DNA of 64,000 nt from Tritrichomonas musculus. Lineage: Eukaryota > Parabasalia > Tritrichomonadida > Tritrichomonadidae. Below, piece after piece: positions 42,500-53,379 of the stretch; the stretch's first letter is position 1, and every line of letters begins with the position of its first letter. The stretch lies in NCBI GenBank assembly GCA_039105265.1, contig JAPFFF010000057.1, positions 995,001 to 1,059,000 of the forward strand. The letters are read 5' to 3'. The notes beneath the pieces are model-generated. The model was given only the letters and a program-made list of their open reading frames with translations, had not been told where the DNA came from and ran no database searches. A program made the position numbers and the translations under genes.

Positions 42500-44830
42500 A
42501 AAAAACAATTAATATTTTATAAATTATTTGATTAAAACATCATGATATTTTTTCATTTGTTTGCAAAAGTATCTAAAGATAAAGGAAAAATATGTCGACG
42601 AAAGATAAAACTGTCGACCCAAGGAATATGATTAGAATCGAAAGTTATAACTTTTAACATATGCATGATTGTATCCAAGCATCGTAATTCAATAATGCAA
42701 TATTAGTTTTCACTTTCATATTTGAATTTTTGAAAATGGAGTAAATGAAAGACAAAATTAATCATGTCGACTCAAGCTCTATGGTTAAGATATTGTATAT
42801 TTAACGAGCATTTTAAATATAACTTTTGATTAGCTATTGTCTTATTTATTTAAATATTTAAAAAATGTTTCTTAATAATATGGATTATATATTTTATTAA
42901 TTTTGAATGCTTTTGAATGCTTTTGTTAGCATTTTGAATTATTTGTTATAATTTAATTCAAAATTTTTCAAAATTTTAATGAAAGCAAAATTTTTCAAAA
43001 TTTTTATATATCAAAAATTTTTAATTTGACAATTTTGAGCAAAATCCCAAATCGCAGTCATAAGAAGACAAAAAATTGAATGGGCCTGCAGTAGTAATTC
43101 CGAGCTGTAAAATATTATTTTATATTCAAAGAAAAATGGAAAAAAAAAAAAAAAAAAGTTAAACAAATAAAAGTAAAATAGCAAGTGAAAAAAAACGATA
43201 ATTTTTTACATTTGCATATTTAAAAAAAAAATTCAGAAAAAAATAGGTAGGCCACTTTTTTTTTTTGACTTTAAAAAAGTTCTTTTTTTCTTCGAATTTT
43301 AAGAATTATTCAGCAATTTCATAATATATATTTATATAACACATATATGATAGGATGCAGTTGTTAAATTAAGTTTTGGACTAATATTCATCAACTTTTT
43401 TTTTAATACATGATATGCAATATCACAAGTTCAAATGAATTAAAATACATATTTCTATTATTTTATGATATTATCTATGTCATACATCAAGAATGATCTG
43501 GAAACAATATAAAATAATTAATAGATTTCTCTAAAAAGTTAAAATAAAAGGTATTTTTAATTTTCAGAAGTATATAAAAAAATTGAATGTTTTCTTTTTT
43601 GATATTTAGTTTCTTCATCGCCCAGGCTTTTTATTGATATAGTTAGGTATAACATAACTTCAAAGATAAAGGTTAGTTGGGAAAATATATTCAAAAAGTT
43701 GAAATAGTTAACGGAATGATTCAATTTTGGAGCAACTTGGTAAGAAATTATAAACGGTCAAACAATACATTTGGTATAAATAAAGGTAAATTAAAATCAG
43801 ATATATGTCCTGGAATATTGGACCTTTATTAAAAAATCATAAAAAATTAAAATCAGCTTTTTTTTATTCAATTTTCTCTCAATTTATAAAAATAGCTTTC
43901 AAATATTTTTTATATTTTTTCCTTTATTGAAATTTTGAGATTTTTAGAAAAAGCAATATCTTAATTTAAAATTAAATTACGATATATTAATATTATAATT
44001 TCATAATAGGATTATATATTAAAAATATATATAAATGACATATTTCATTTTAAATTTAAAAAGCAAAGATAATCAAAATTAAAATTATTTTATATTTATT
44101 TGAATTTTTAAAATTTCAAAAAAAAACTAAGTTTTTATAAAAATTATAAATATAGCAATTTAAATAGAAATAAACATAATATATTTTTATTATAATATTA
44201 TAAACAATAATATAATAGTAAATAATATTTTAAAATATTTATAATAAATCATATACTAATAAATTTTCAAAATCATTATAATCGAATAATTGATTATTTC
44301 TAACTTTTTCAAAACGAATTTTTATAGAGTCCTTCAATTGTTTTATTCAAAATTTTATGTATAGAAAAAATCATTTATTTCTTTTTATATTATGTCTTTG
44401 ATTATAATCAACAAGATATAACTTTAAACAAAATTAAATTAAACAATTAATTTGAAATTAAAATAGATATTTTTATTCTTAATAAATGAAATTTTCTTAT
44501 CAAAATTGAATGATCTTTTTAAATTCTTTTAATTTTGAGAAAATTTTTCAAATATTTTGAAAGATTTTATCTATACTATTTGAATAGTTTACAAAAAAAA
44601 TATGAAAATTTAAATTATTCATAAAAACTTTATCTTTAATATTTATGAACTATAATTAATACTTTATTTTATTATTATATGTAATCTATCTAATGGTGCC
44701 AAAGTTATAAAAATTCATTGGTGGCCCACCTATAACAAATCTGATAGGAAATTCCGAAAAATTTTGAAAAATTTTCGGTCATAAATTTTATTTCTTTGTG
44801 CCACTTTTATTAAACTGATAAATTTTCCCA
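42500..44830. other. Long AT-rich intergenic DNA
   Basis: About 2.3 kb without a supported gene. A possible element from 43244 to 44732 is suggested only by imperfect inverted ends (TAGGTAGGCCAC against TAGGTGGGCCAC) and a size like the hAT elements elsewhere in the window. No target duplication is visible. The rest is AT-rich filler with poly-A and poly-T tracts. Confidence 0.5.
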
Positions 44831-44836
44831 AACTAA

Positions 44837-44846
44837 TCACTTCATT
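44837..44846 (+). promoter_or_regulatory. Initiator-like core promoter
   Basis: TCACTTCATT lies 12-21 bp before the ATG at 44858. It fits the trichomonad initiator (TCA followed by pyrimidine/T-rich bases), which typically sits within about 20 bp of the start codon. Confidence 0.6.
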
Positions 44847-44857
44847 TTTTGGTATAA

Positions 44858-46165
44858 ATGACAAGCAAAATCGCTACTAAACAACAAAATCAAAATGTTA
44901 ATCAAGATTTGAAGTTAAAAACCTTAAGCGTGGAAGCCATAAAATCAATAATTAAAGAAAATCATTCAAAGAACTCTTTAACATTTAAATTGTTTCCATC
45001 TCCTCAAAATAGAGTTCACATAGTGAGTTATTTAAATAATGATTTTTATCATTATTTGGAGTCAATTGAACCAAATGATAAATTACATTTAATTTTCAAA
45101 TTATTCCATTATATTAGTCAATTAAGGAACGATTTAAGTTTATTAGAGCTTGCATCATCGATACAAAACACGAGAGAACCTTTACAGTTGAGCATTCAAA
45201 AAATGAAAAAAAAGTTAGAGTTTAATGATATAGAAGAAAACAAAATATTAGAAGACCAAATTGATAAATCCCAAAAACTTTTAAATATTATAAATGCATC
45301 ATATAATGTTCATGATATTGATTGGATATTTATTATCATTGCTCAATTCATGAAATCGCATTTTGAAACTTATTATACAGAACAACTTTTATGGAGTTTT
45401 TGTAACGAATACTTTGAAACAGATGATCTTAAAATATTATCATCCCAAATAAAAGATGACACAGGAATTGAATTTGAAGTTGATAAAGAAAGAAAATTCC
45501 CTTATAAAGAAGAAATACCAATAAATGCTCATGTTTATATAGAAATAGATAATACTGGATTTACTGATTGCGTTGAAGTATCGATTGCTCATTTCTTTTA
45601 CATGGTTCAACCAGTGGAGCCTAATTTAATTGATTCTTATTGGGATGCAATCAATTCACCTTTGAAAGAAAAAATTAAAAATTTCTTCCACATCCAAGGA
45701 CCAAAAAGAGCCAATAATGAAAATTCATCAATAAGAGAAATTTGGGCTGAAATAGTCTCTAGAATTCCGGGAATGATTTACAAGAAAAAAACAGATCCAA
45801 ATTTGATATTAAACGATGTTGAAATTAAGGCAGGATGGTTCAATTATTTGAAAGCAATTGCGCATTTGAAAAATAATAAAAAAGCATGGGACGAATTATG
45901 CGAACTAATGGAAATCCTAACGGAAGAAGAAAAAATATCTCCTTCCATTAAAGAAAGAACATGCAAAATCTTCTCTGAATTGGCAGGAGATAAATTAGAG
46001 TCTATCGAATGGCGTGATGGTGATTATTACGAAGGAATAAGAGATATGGAAGATGGAACTTTGGATCTTCTAGGTAGAATAAGATGCTCATTTAAAGATG
46101 CACCTGAGAAAATAGATTTTGTCATGATGGATGGTCATGGATATGTGCAATGGAATGAAGATTAA
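44858..46165 (+). CDS. Unrecognised 435-residue protein with a DCVE motif
   Basis: An intact 435-residue protein, mostly helical, with no signal peptide or membrane span. Residues 60-215 form a helical N-terminal half. At 224-250 is HVYIEIDNTGFTDCVEVSIAHFF, where the DCVE motif (C238) opens a helix in the way a cysteine-nucleophile motif would. As recalled, microsporidian and bacterial hypothetical proteins carry a similar D-C-V-E helix, but no firm family name applies. The C-terminus has a beta-rich end (DLLGRIRCSF, DFVMMDGHGYVQW), which may supply a histidine. A protease-like enzyme is a hypothesis only. The start is well supported by the initiator at 44837. Stop is TAA. Confidence 0.7.
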   Translation: MTSKIATKQQNQNVNQDLKLKTLSVEAIKSIIKENHSKNSLTFKLFPSPQNRVHIVSYLNNDFYHYLESIEPNDKLHLIFKLFHYISQLRNDLSLLELASSIQNTREPLQLSIQKMKKKLEFNDIEENKILEDQIDKSQKLLNIINASYNVHDIDWIFIIIAQFMKSHFETYYTEQLLWSFCNEYFETDDLKILSSQIKDDTGIEFEVDKERKFPYKEEIPINAHVYIEIDNTGFTDCVEVSIAHFFYMVQPVEPNLIDSYWDAINSPLKEKIKNFFHIQGPKRANNENSSIREIWAEIVSRIPGMIYKKKTDPNLILNDVEIKAGWFNYLKAIAHLKNNKKAWDELCELMEILTEEEKISPSIKERTCKIFSELAGDKLESIEWRDGDYYEGIRDMEDGTLDLLGRIRCSFKDAPEKIDFVMMDGHGYVQWNED

Positions 46166-46440
46166 TTGTTAAATAAAATTGATTTAATGAAAATCAAAAC
46201 TATATCTCGATTTCTCTTTCAATATTTAATATAACTTTTAAATTTTATATATATTTATAAACAAATATTTAATTTTTAAATTTATTTCAGATTTTTTATT
46301 TTTATTATTGAGAAAAATAAAAATCATTGATAAAATGCCTAAAAACTTTTTGTGTGCTTTATCTAAATGGCCAAATATAAAATTTTGTGTCATCATTTCA
46401 CAAAAATTTTATTTTTTAAAAGCATTTCATTTTTCCATAA

Positions 46441-46869
46441 ATGAGCAGGGACGAATTCAAAAGTAAAAGCTATGCCTACACTAAACTAACAACCGAATAT
46501 TTTTTTGAATCTGTGACAATAAAGCAGCTCTATAAGGTTGCAAAAGGGATTATTAACGAAATATCAAAGAAGGGCTTAACTATAACTCCCTGCTCACGCG
46601 AAGAGAGTAGGCTAAAAAGCAAATTACTTAAATGGTACGATGACAATTGGGACCAAATAGAAGGCTACCTTTCTCGAATTGTGGCAATTGATGAAAATGG
46701 AAATGAACTCTCTGAATTTGATTCAAAAAAGGAATTCCTCTTTAAATTTAAAGATGAAGAACATGAAAATGAACCAGGAGATCAAAGCGACTTTTGTTTT
46801 GATAATCTAGCAAATTTCAATTTCTCAATATCCGACTTCTCTGAAGAAACAGAAATGCCTTATTTTTAA
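46441..46869 (+). CDS. Unrecognised 142-residue protein, possible DNA-binding N-terminus
   Basis: An intact 142-residue frame with ATG and TAA. Residues 1-85 are helical and basic (KLTTEYFFESVTIKQLYKVA, then SREESRLKSKLLKWYDDNWD), giving a helix-turn-helix-like impression. Residues 95-142 are acidic (KDEEHENEPGDQSDF). This layout resembles small trichomonad regulators with a helical DNA-binding front and acidic tail, but I recognise no named domain. It lies 275 bp after the 435-residue gene on the same strand, with TTTCATTTTTCCATAA directly before its ATG as a possible initiator. Confidence 0.6.
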   Translation: MSRDEFKSKSYAYTKLTTEYFFESVTIKQLYKVAKGIINEISKKGLTITPCSREESRLKSKLLKWYDDNWDQIEGYLSRIVAIDENGNELSEFDSKKEFLFKFKDEEHENEPGDQSDFCFDNLANFNFSISDFSEETEMPYF

Positions 46870-47440
46870 TAAATATTTTACCAGAATAGTTAATGGGTTA
46901 GTAGTACGACGGATATCTTTCTTTTTAGAGGGATATTTAGTCTTACTGCCAACTTTTTAATTATTCAGTCTTAAAATTCTTAAATATTTTTTTTTCAAAA
47001 TTTTTTTTATCAACAAAATTGGAAAAATATTTTGAATAATGCAAACTGCACTCAAAAAAGGAGTAAAGTAATAAAGGATTATTCATCATCTTTATCAAAA
47101 AGTGATTATTTATTCAAATTTTCAAATAATAGTTTTATGATTTGAGAGGTAGATAAAAAATTGAGAGAATATAAAAAAAAAATTGAAAGCCTTTATTGAA
47201 ATTCTTATTAATTAATGAATTTTTTTCTTCTTGTAAAGTATAAACTTGACAATTTTATTCTTTTTTCGAAATATATTAATATTATGGATATGACGATTTC
47301 GAATAATGATCAAAACCCATAATTTTGTTTTTCAAATCGATATAATTCAAATTTTCCATATCTTATCGAAATTGAGAAGATGAAAAACCAATTCAGTATG
47401 ATGAAAAGAATTCATAGATTTATATCGATTTTTTTCAATT
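46870..47440. other. AT-rich intergenic DNA
   Basis: About 570 bases with poly-T and poly-A tracts and no supported gene or repeat. Confidence 0.6.
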
Positions 47441-48795
47441 CCAGCTCTTTCGCAATCTTTAAATATTCAAATTCGTCAACCCCCACCTGTCAATTGGATG
47501 GATGTAGAAAATTACATGAATTCGAACGATTTTAAAGATTTTGATTCACTTGTAAGTGGAATAAAAAATAATTTTCAATCAGATATGGATAATATATGCT
47601 TCATTTTACTACACCGCTCACCATATTTCATATGAAGAAAAAGATTACAAAGAAGAGCGATCGATTGATTCTATTTTTAAGTCCGGTAAAGGAAAATGCA
47701 GTGATTATACGGATTTTTTAATTCAACTCTCAAAAAAAAGCAGGAATACGATCAAAATGCATTCAAATAGAATATTTCAGAAATGCGTCCAAAGGATATG
47801 GTTGGAATCCATACGAACCACCGAAAGAAAGCAAGGCAGATCATGCTTGTGTATATATAAAAATTGAAAATGAAGAGTTTTTGTCAGAGCCAACTTGGGG
47901 TGCCGGAAGCTCAGATGACGATGGCACTTTTACATTCTCATATGAAAAGGCGAATTTTCTAGGGCCATTCAAAAGTGGTATTCTTTCACATTTCCCAAAT
48001 AAAAAATATGTTTCCAAATTAACTTTTCCTTTTCATTGGAAAAAATACATTTCATTGAATAGCCCGTATTTTGAGAAAGAACTTTCAATGGAGTCAAATC
48101 CATTTCAAATTATTACCGTTAAAAACGGTTATTATGAAATGCAGTTCAGTTTCATTCAAACAGATGAAGAAATGTCATCAAATTTCCATCATAAAGAAGG
48201 AAAAGATTGGATTGAAAAAGATTCATAATTTGTTGGTTTTCAATGTCTTGAAAGAAATCTTCCAAGTCTTTGCTATTCAAAGTATCTCAATGAAAAAAGA
48301 TGCAGATATAAAATGTCTGTCTATTTTCCAGAAAAAGGCACTTGGCGTGTTGATGTTTATGCATATTGGCCGTTATTCGAAGTCTTTTTTGAAGTTGAAA
48401 ATGAAAAAAAGAATATTCCAACAATTCCTGGCTATGGCAAACAAAAAGCTGGCTTTATTCCAATCATTCCACTTGAAGGATTAACAACTGTTAATGAAGG
48501 ATATGCAAGAATTAGGTTTCTTGTTAAACAAAAGAGAGCTCAACCATTAATAGATTTGTACAAAATTAAAGAAGGAACTTTTGATAGAGAAAAAGAGGAA
48601 GATTCGATTTCAATAAATAATATTCAAAATCAATCTTGCTTTTTTTCTGCTTATCTTCCTTTTGCTATTGAAGATTGTGAAAATGAGGACGACAAATTAG
48701 TTGAGGATTGGATTTTGGTCGAATTCTCTGAGAATGGTCGTTGGGAAGTTTGTATTTATTTTGAAAATGATACTGGATCATATATTTTTATTTAG
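47440..48795 (+). pseudogene. Kyphoscoliosis-type transglutaminase-like peptidase pseudogene
   Basis: The plus strand encodes a transglutaminase-like core: GKCSDYTDFLIQLSKK (nucleophile Cys), then after a one-base shift in a poly-A run CIQIEYFRNASKGYGW, DHACVYIKIE (catalytic His) and SEPTWGAGSSDDDGTF. The last matches the kyphoscoliosis peptidase DPTWGAG motif with Glu for Asp. The frame is open from 47881 to a TAA at 48226, then continues in the same frame to 48795 (SVYFPEKGTWRVDVYAYWPL, RWEVCIYFENDTGS), the beta-sandwich repeats usual after this domain. With a frameshift and one in-frame stop it is probably inactive, and recently so. Confidence 0.8.
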
Positions 48796-49027
48796 AAAAA
48801 TCGAGTTATATTATGTTATTTGCGAAAAATTCTGAAAGGCTTAAAATCGATAGATATGAATTTTAACACGAACTTATACACTTTTTCGTATTCAATTATT
48901 TGAAATAAATTTTTCAAAGAGCCGAAATAGAAGGCTAAATTTGGGCCAACTTTTTACTCTTCTTTGTCCAAAAATGAAACCCAATTTAAAGTCAATAATC
49001 ATTATTTCAAATAAGGTCTGTTTGCTT

Positions 49028-52000
49028 TTAAACAGACAATTCCTTGGTATATTTGAAATATTCTTCTTTGTCAACATCTGATGTGATGAAATTCGGATCA
49101 TTCTCAAGTTCATGAACTATCTCCTCGAATGTCGGCCTTTCATTTGGATATTCTGACCACCCAAGCTCAATCATATTTTGATAGCATTCTGGAATTGAAA
49201 CTTTGATTTCTGGTCTTTTGATTATCGAAGCACCACCAGATGAAATCTTGCCAACTTTAACAACTGGCTTTTCTTTGGTCATTATTTCATAAACAATCAT
49301 TGCGAATGAGTAAACATCGCTCTCTTTCGTGCATTCACCTGAAATGATGACTTCAGGTGCTGAATAGACTGACAATCCTTGGATCTTGCTTGCTGATTGG
49401 AATGTCATGCTGTTCATCATTAAAAGGTGCGTGCAGATGCCAAAATCTGAAAGTTTTGGAAGCAACGAATCATCGACGATGATGTTGCTTGGTTTCAGAT
49501 TTCGATGAATAATTTCATTCGAATGCAGGTACTTCATTGCAGATGCAATTCCATAAATATTCATCAGTTTCTTTGTTGCATTCCAACCTGTTAATTTGAG
49601 GTTATTCTTTTCCATTTGAAGAATGTCGCCAAGTGATTTTCTTGGATAAAGCTCGGTGATGACAACCGGCTTTGGCTCTTTTTTGAAGCTGTGAGGTGAG
49701 AATCCAATGAACTCGAGAATTGATGGATGCTTCAAATGTGAAATTTGATTAAATTCACGAGCTGTCTTCATCATTTCTTCTTCATTGAATTGAGTCATAT
49801 CAACATTAGATATCTTTGCTGAATAAACATCTCCTGTGCTTTTCTGAATGACTTTGAATACTTTATTAAATTCACTTTTTCTAATCAATTCTTTCATTTC
49901 GTAATCATCCAAATCTATGAAATAATTCGTGATAGACATGCTTTTCATTTCTGTTTCAATAACTCGATTAAACATTGTTATAGTGTGTTCATTTATTCGT
50001 TCTTTAACATCAGGAACGTCATATTTAACCAAAGATTTGTCATCTTTATTTTTTGAAGGTTCTGAATTCAATGCTACTTCTTGCTTTGTTTGCTCTTTTT
50101 CAGCTTCTTTTTCTTTGAAAACTATATAATTTTCTCCAACAAATTCACTGTATATGATGAATTCATCCAAATCAACATCTTCTAATATAAATTCAGGATT
50201 TGATTTCAAAGTGTCAATTATATCATCAAATGATGGCCTTTCGTCTGGATCTTCTGCCCAACACTTTTCAATCAGTTCTTTGTAACATCGAGGAACAGGA
50301 ACATTGAATTGTGGACGATAATGTTTGATTGTTACATGATAACAAATCGTTTCTAAAAGTTTAAACTTTTTAAGAGGCACTTCATTTGTTATAATTTCAT
50401 AAACAATCATTGCGAAAGCGTAAACATCAGATGCTTTTGTGTATTCATTTTTCCTCCAAATCTCGGGTGAAATGTATGGAGGTGTTCCTAAGACAGCTGA
50501 ACAATTTTCGATCACTTTACCAAAATATTCTTTAGATAATCCAAAATCAGATAATTTTGGGTATAAGTATTCATCCAGAAGAACGTTGTCTGGTTTGAGA
50601 TCTCTATGAAGAATATTTCGGGAATGCAAATATTTCATCGCAGAAGCAATACCATAAATGTTAATCAACTTCTTCGTACTATCCCATCCTTTTATTCCAC
50701 AACCATGACTTTCCAGATCCAAAACACCTGCAAGTGATCCATTCCGAAGAATTTCTGATATAAGAACTGGCTTTGGTTTGTTATTAAAATTATTCATGCT
50801 GTACCCAACAAATTTCATAATTGATTCATAACAAATTTGTGATATTATTTCAAATTCACGCATCAAATTGATTTGTTCCTTTTCTTCTAAATCTGTCGTT
50901 TCATTTTTCATGATTTTTGCTGTAAAAGTTTCATTTGATGATTTTTTAATGATTTCATAAACGTTTGCAAAACCGCCACTTCCAATTTTGGCCTTCCTTT
51001 CGAAATCCTTTAAATCAACTTGTTGTGCATAAGGAGATATAATTATATCAGATTTTTCTTTTATAACTTGAATATTAGATTCAACTTTCTGGAAAACAAT
51101 ATCATTCTTATTTCCTTCATTGTAACCTTCGATGTAATCAACATATTTATTGAATTCACCAATGTCAATAGATTCATCACACGATTCTTCATTTTTTAAA
51201 ATTTCTACAATTTCATCAAATGAAGGACGATCTTCCATATTTTCCTCCCAGCATCTTTCAATAAGTTTTTTATATGAATCTGAAATTGGAAAATTAAATG
51301 ATGGTCTTTTTTTATTCAGAACTTCATTCATTACATCAAATTGGTTCATTTTGTCATATATTGCTTGACCACTCAATATTTCATAAGCCATTATTCCATA
51401 TGAATAAACATCACCTGCTTTTGAAAAGGTACCATTTTTGATCATTTCTGGGGAAGAATAAGCGATTGTTCCTTTAAATCCTTCTTTTGATTGGAATGAA
51501 TCACTTTCAAAGTCACAAATTAATTCTTTGGATAGTCCGAAATCAGATATTTTTGGGAATAAATATTCATCTTCGAGAATATTTTCCGGCTTCAAATCTC
51601 GATGGATAATATCTAGCGAATGCATGTATTGCATACCTGATGCTATTCCATACAATGTGATGTGTTTCTTAGTTGAATTCCATTCTGGCAGTGAATTTCC
51701 ATGATATTCTAATTTTAAAACATCTCTTAAAGTGCTGTTTGCTAACTCGAATATGATAGTTGGGCGTGGTTTAAAATTAAAATTCAAGGGACTGATACCT
51801 TTAATTCGAATAATTGAAAGATGATTCAATTTAAACATAATTTTTATTTCTCGATCAAACATATTTTTTCCATCTTCATTGTTTTCATCTTTATTATTGC
51901 TTACTTTAGCTGCATATAAAATTCCTGTTGATTTTTCTTTAACTTTAAAAACCTTAGAAAAACTACCTACTCCAATTTTCATAATCTTATCGAAATCATT

Positions 52001-52174
52001 AATATCTAAATAAATTATTTCATTTTTTGGTTGAATTGAATATTCTATTTTATCAAACTTTTCAACAAATTCTCTAAACTCTTTTTTATTAATCCCTCTG
52101 ATTTTTAATTGATCAGCAATCTCTTGAAATGTAGGTCTTTTTGTTGGATCTTTTGACCAACATGACTCAATCAA
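49028..52174 (-). CDS. Triple protein-kinase-domain protein, copy 1
   Basis: A frame of 1048 codons holding the tail of one kinase domain (residues 1-36, ESCWSKDPTKRPTFQEI) and three full TKL-like kinase domains. Kinase 1: GVGSFSKV at 68-75, K90, HRD 191-193, DFG 211-213. Kinase 2: GSGGFANV at 398-405, K420, HRD 523-525, DFG 543-545. Kinase 3: glycine loop replaced by RKSEFNKV at 765-772, K787, HRN in place of HRD at 890-892, DFG 910-912, APE 939-941. Kinases 1 and 2 look active and 3 a pseudokinase, perhaps an internal regulator. The frame begins inside a kinase domain without an ATG; the first in-frame ATG lies at residue 65, so the real start is uncertain. Stop is TAA. Confidence 0.85.
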   Translation of the reverse strand: MIESCWSKDPTKRPTFQEIADQLKIRGINKKEFREFVEKFDKIEYSIQPKNEIIYLDINDFDKIMKIGVGSFSKVFKVKEKSTGILYAAKVSNNKDENNEDGKNMFDREIKIMFKLNHLSIIRIKGISPLNFNFKPRPTIIFELANSTLRDVLKLEYHGNSLPEWNSTKKHITLYGIASGMQYMHSLDIIHRDLKPENILEDEYLFPKISDFGLSKELICDFESDSFQSKEGFKGTIAYSSPEMIKNGTFSKAGDVYSYGIMAYEILSGQAIYDKMNQFDVMNEVLNKKRPSFNFPISDSYKKLIERCWEENMEDRPSFDEIVEILKNEESCDESIDIGEFNKYVDYIEGYNEGNKNDIVFQKVESNIQVIKEKSDIIISPYAQQVDLKDFERKAKIGSGGFANVYEIIKKSSNETFTAKIMKNETTDLEEKEQINLMREFEIISQICYESIMKFVGYSMNNFNNKPKPVLISEILRNGSLAGVLDLESHGCGIKGWDSTKKLINIYGIASAMKYLHSRNILHRDLKPDNVLLDEYLYPKLSDFGLSKEYFGKVIENCSAVLGTPPYISPEIWRKNEYTKASDVYAFAMIVYEIITNEVPLKKFKLLETICYHVTIKHYRPQFNVPVPRCYKELIEKCWAEDPDERPSFDDIIDTLKSNPEFILEDVDLDEFIIYSEFVGENYIVFKEKEAEKEQTKQEVALNSEPSKNKDDKSLVKYDVPDVKERINEHTITMFNRVIETEMKSMSITNYFIDLDDYEMKELIRKSEFNKVFKVIQKSTGDVYSAKISNVDMTQFNEEEMMKTAREFNQISHLKHPSILEFIGFSPHSFKKEPKPVVITELYPRKSLGDILQMEKNNLKLTGWNATKKLMNIYGIASAMKYLHSNEIIHRNLKPSNIIVDDSLLPKLSDFGICTHLLMMNSMTFQSASKIQGLSVYSAPEVIISGECTKESDVYSFAMIVYEIMTKEKPVVKVGKISSGGASIIKRPEIKVSIPECYQNMIELGWSEYPNERPTFEEIVHELENDPNFITSDVDKEEYFKYTKELSV

Positions 52175-52494
52175 ATCTCTGAAATATTTTTGTATGTATT
52201 TATGAAATTTTGGCCCATAACCTTCAGAAATTGCTTTATATATTTCATAAGAATATTTGAACTGCGCGAATGGAGTGTTATTGGTGAGTATTTCGTATAA
52301 AATAATTGAAAAAAAGAAAACATCGCTGCTTTTGCTGTATTTATTTTCTTTGATGACTTCTGGTGATGCATGTTTTCTGAATAATCTGTTGATATACTAC
52401 TAATCGAAGTAAAATTCATTTCATATTTATCAAAAGTAGGATCTATCAAATAGATATCATTAATCTTTTTTGATATAACTCTAGCCTGATTAAT
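52175..52494 (-). pseudogene. Broken first kinase domain of the kinase gene, copy 1
   Basis: Upstream of the long frame the minus strand encodes the C-lobe of a further kinase domain in two frames: INDIYLIDPTFDKYEMNFTS, then, frame-shifted, HASPEVIKENKYSKSSDVFF, LYEILTNNTPFAQF and YFRDL. The last leads directly into IESCWSKDP of the long frame. No N-lobe is found further upstream. The gene once had at least four kinase domains. The same break is in all three copies, so it predates the triplication. Confidence 0.75.
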
Positions 52495-52813
52495 GGTTGT
52501 ATTTATCTCAATTTTCTTTGTATTTTCTTTCTGATTTTAATAAGACTTTGAATATTTACTATTTTGATAACAATTGTGAATTTATCGCTGTTATCATGCT
52601 CTATTAATCTTTTTAATGATATATTTGGAAATTATATATGCAAAATCGTCCTCCATTCCAAATTGTCAAATGGATAAGTCAAAAAAATTTTTCTTTGTAT
52701 TAATACCATTTTACACCTACTAATATAAAATGAAAAGAAAAATAAAAAATTATATGGCTTTCTATCTTTATTTATAATACAATATCTATATCTATTAATG
52801 TGAAACAGATCAA
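52495..52813. other. AT-rich intergenic DNA, copy 1
   Basis: About 320 bases between the broken kinase domain and the 181-residue gene with no supported feature. It is repeated in the other copies. Confidence 0.6.
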
Positions 52814-53359
52814 TTAGTTAGTAATAAGATCATTGAAAAGGAAATTATTATTATCATTCTCGTCATCGAAAAATGAATTCATTTTGGCATATCCTTTGCC
52901 ATTCCTCTTTTTATTTAATTGCTTGATTGTATTTTTGTCCGTATAAGGCATTTCCTGTGTCAATGTGAATTGGATTTCAAACTTCCCAACTGTTTTACGA
53001 TCAGAGCCTTTCTTGCCTGATCGTTGAACTGGCTCTAGGAGTTTTATTGTTTTCATTTCTGTGTTGGTAATATCATTGAATTTGGTCGGGATTTGATCTT
53101 TTAGAATAACGGCCGATGCAAAAATTGGATCTTTCTGCGAAAAACTTTTCTTCCTCATAACAATTAAGATTCTTTCCGTTTTTTCATTGATCTTGACTGA
53201 AAAGAATGGACGAGTTGTTTGCATCTTTTTAGCTTCAAAGGAGAAAGCTTGTTTTTCACCACTTGGAAGTGTTGTAACACTAACACGGAGAGTGTCATTA
53301 TCTTGAACAATTCCTTTCTGGAGTTCAAAGGATTGCATTTGGATGTTTAAGCAGAGCAT
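52814..53359 (-). CDS. 181-residue beta-rich protein (C2-like), copy 1
   Basis: An intact 181-residue protein with ATG and TAA. Residues 5-140 have alternating beta-strand character (LRVSVTTLPSGEKQAFSFEA, PFFSVKINEKTERILIVMRK, ASAVILKDQIP), ending in VGKFEIQFTLT, the layout of a C2-like beta sandwich. A basic linker (NTIKQLNKKRNGKGYAK) and an acidic tail follow. I believe related small proteins are common in trichomonads but cannot name a function. Two in-frame ATGs at residues 1 and 8 are both possible. An initiator-like TCACATCATT lies about 18 bp upstream. Confidence 0.75.
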   Translation of the reverse strand: MLCLNIQMQSFELQKGIVQDNDTLRVSVTTLPSGEKQAFSFEAKKMQTTRPFFSVKINEKTERILIVMRKKSFSQKDPIFASAVILKDQIPTKFNDITNTEMKTIKLLEPVQRSGKKGSDRKTVGKFEIQFTLTQEMPYTDKNTIKQLNKKRNGKGYAKMNSFFDDENDNNNFLFNDLITN

Positions 53360-53369
53360 TTAATATAAA

Positions 53370-53379
53370 AATGATGTGA
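53370..53379 (-). promoter_or_regulatory. Initiator-like motif before the 181-residue gene, copy 1
   Basis: On the minus strand TCACATCATT ends 11 bp before the ATG at 53359. It fits the trichomonad initiator pattern and is repeated at 58697-58706 in copy 2. Confidence 0.55.

Noticed and set aside
42080-42545. TGA read as a sense codon (the BTB remnant has only TGA breaks and continues in frame past each)
   Set aside because: The ankyrin-kinase gene at 33198 ends in TGA exactly where the protein should end. Also, the BTB positions do not favour tryptophan, and CGA-to-TGA decay is a simpler cause.
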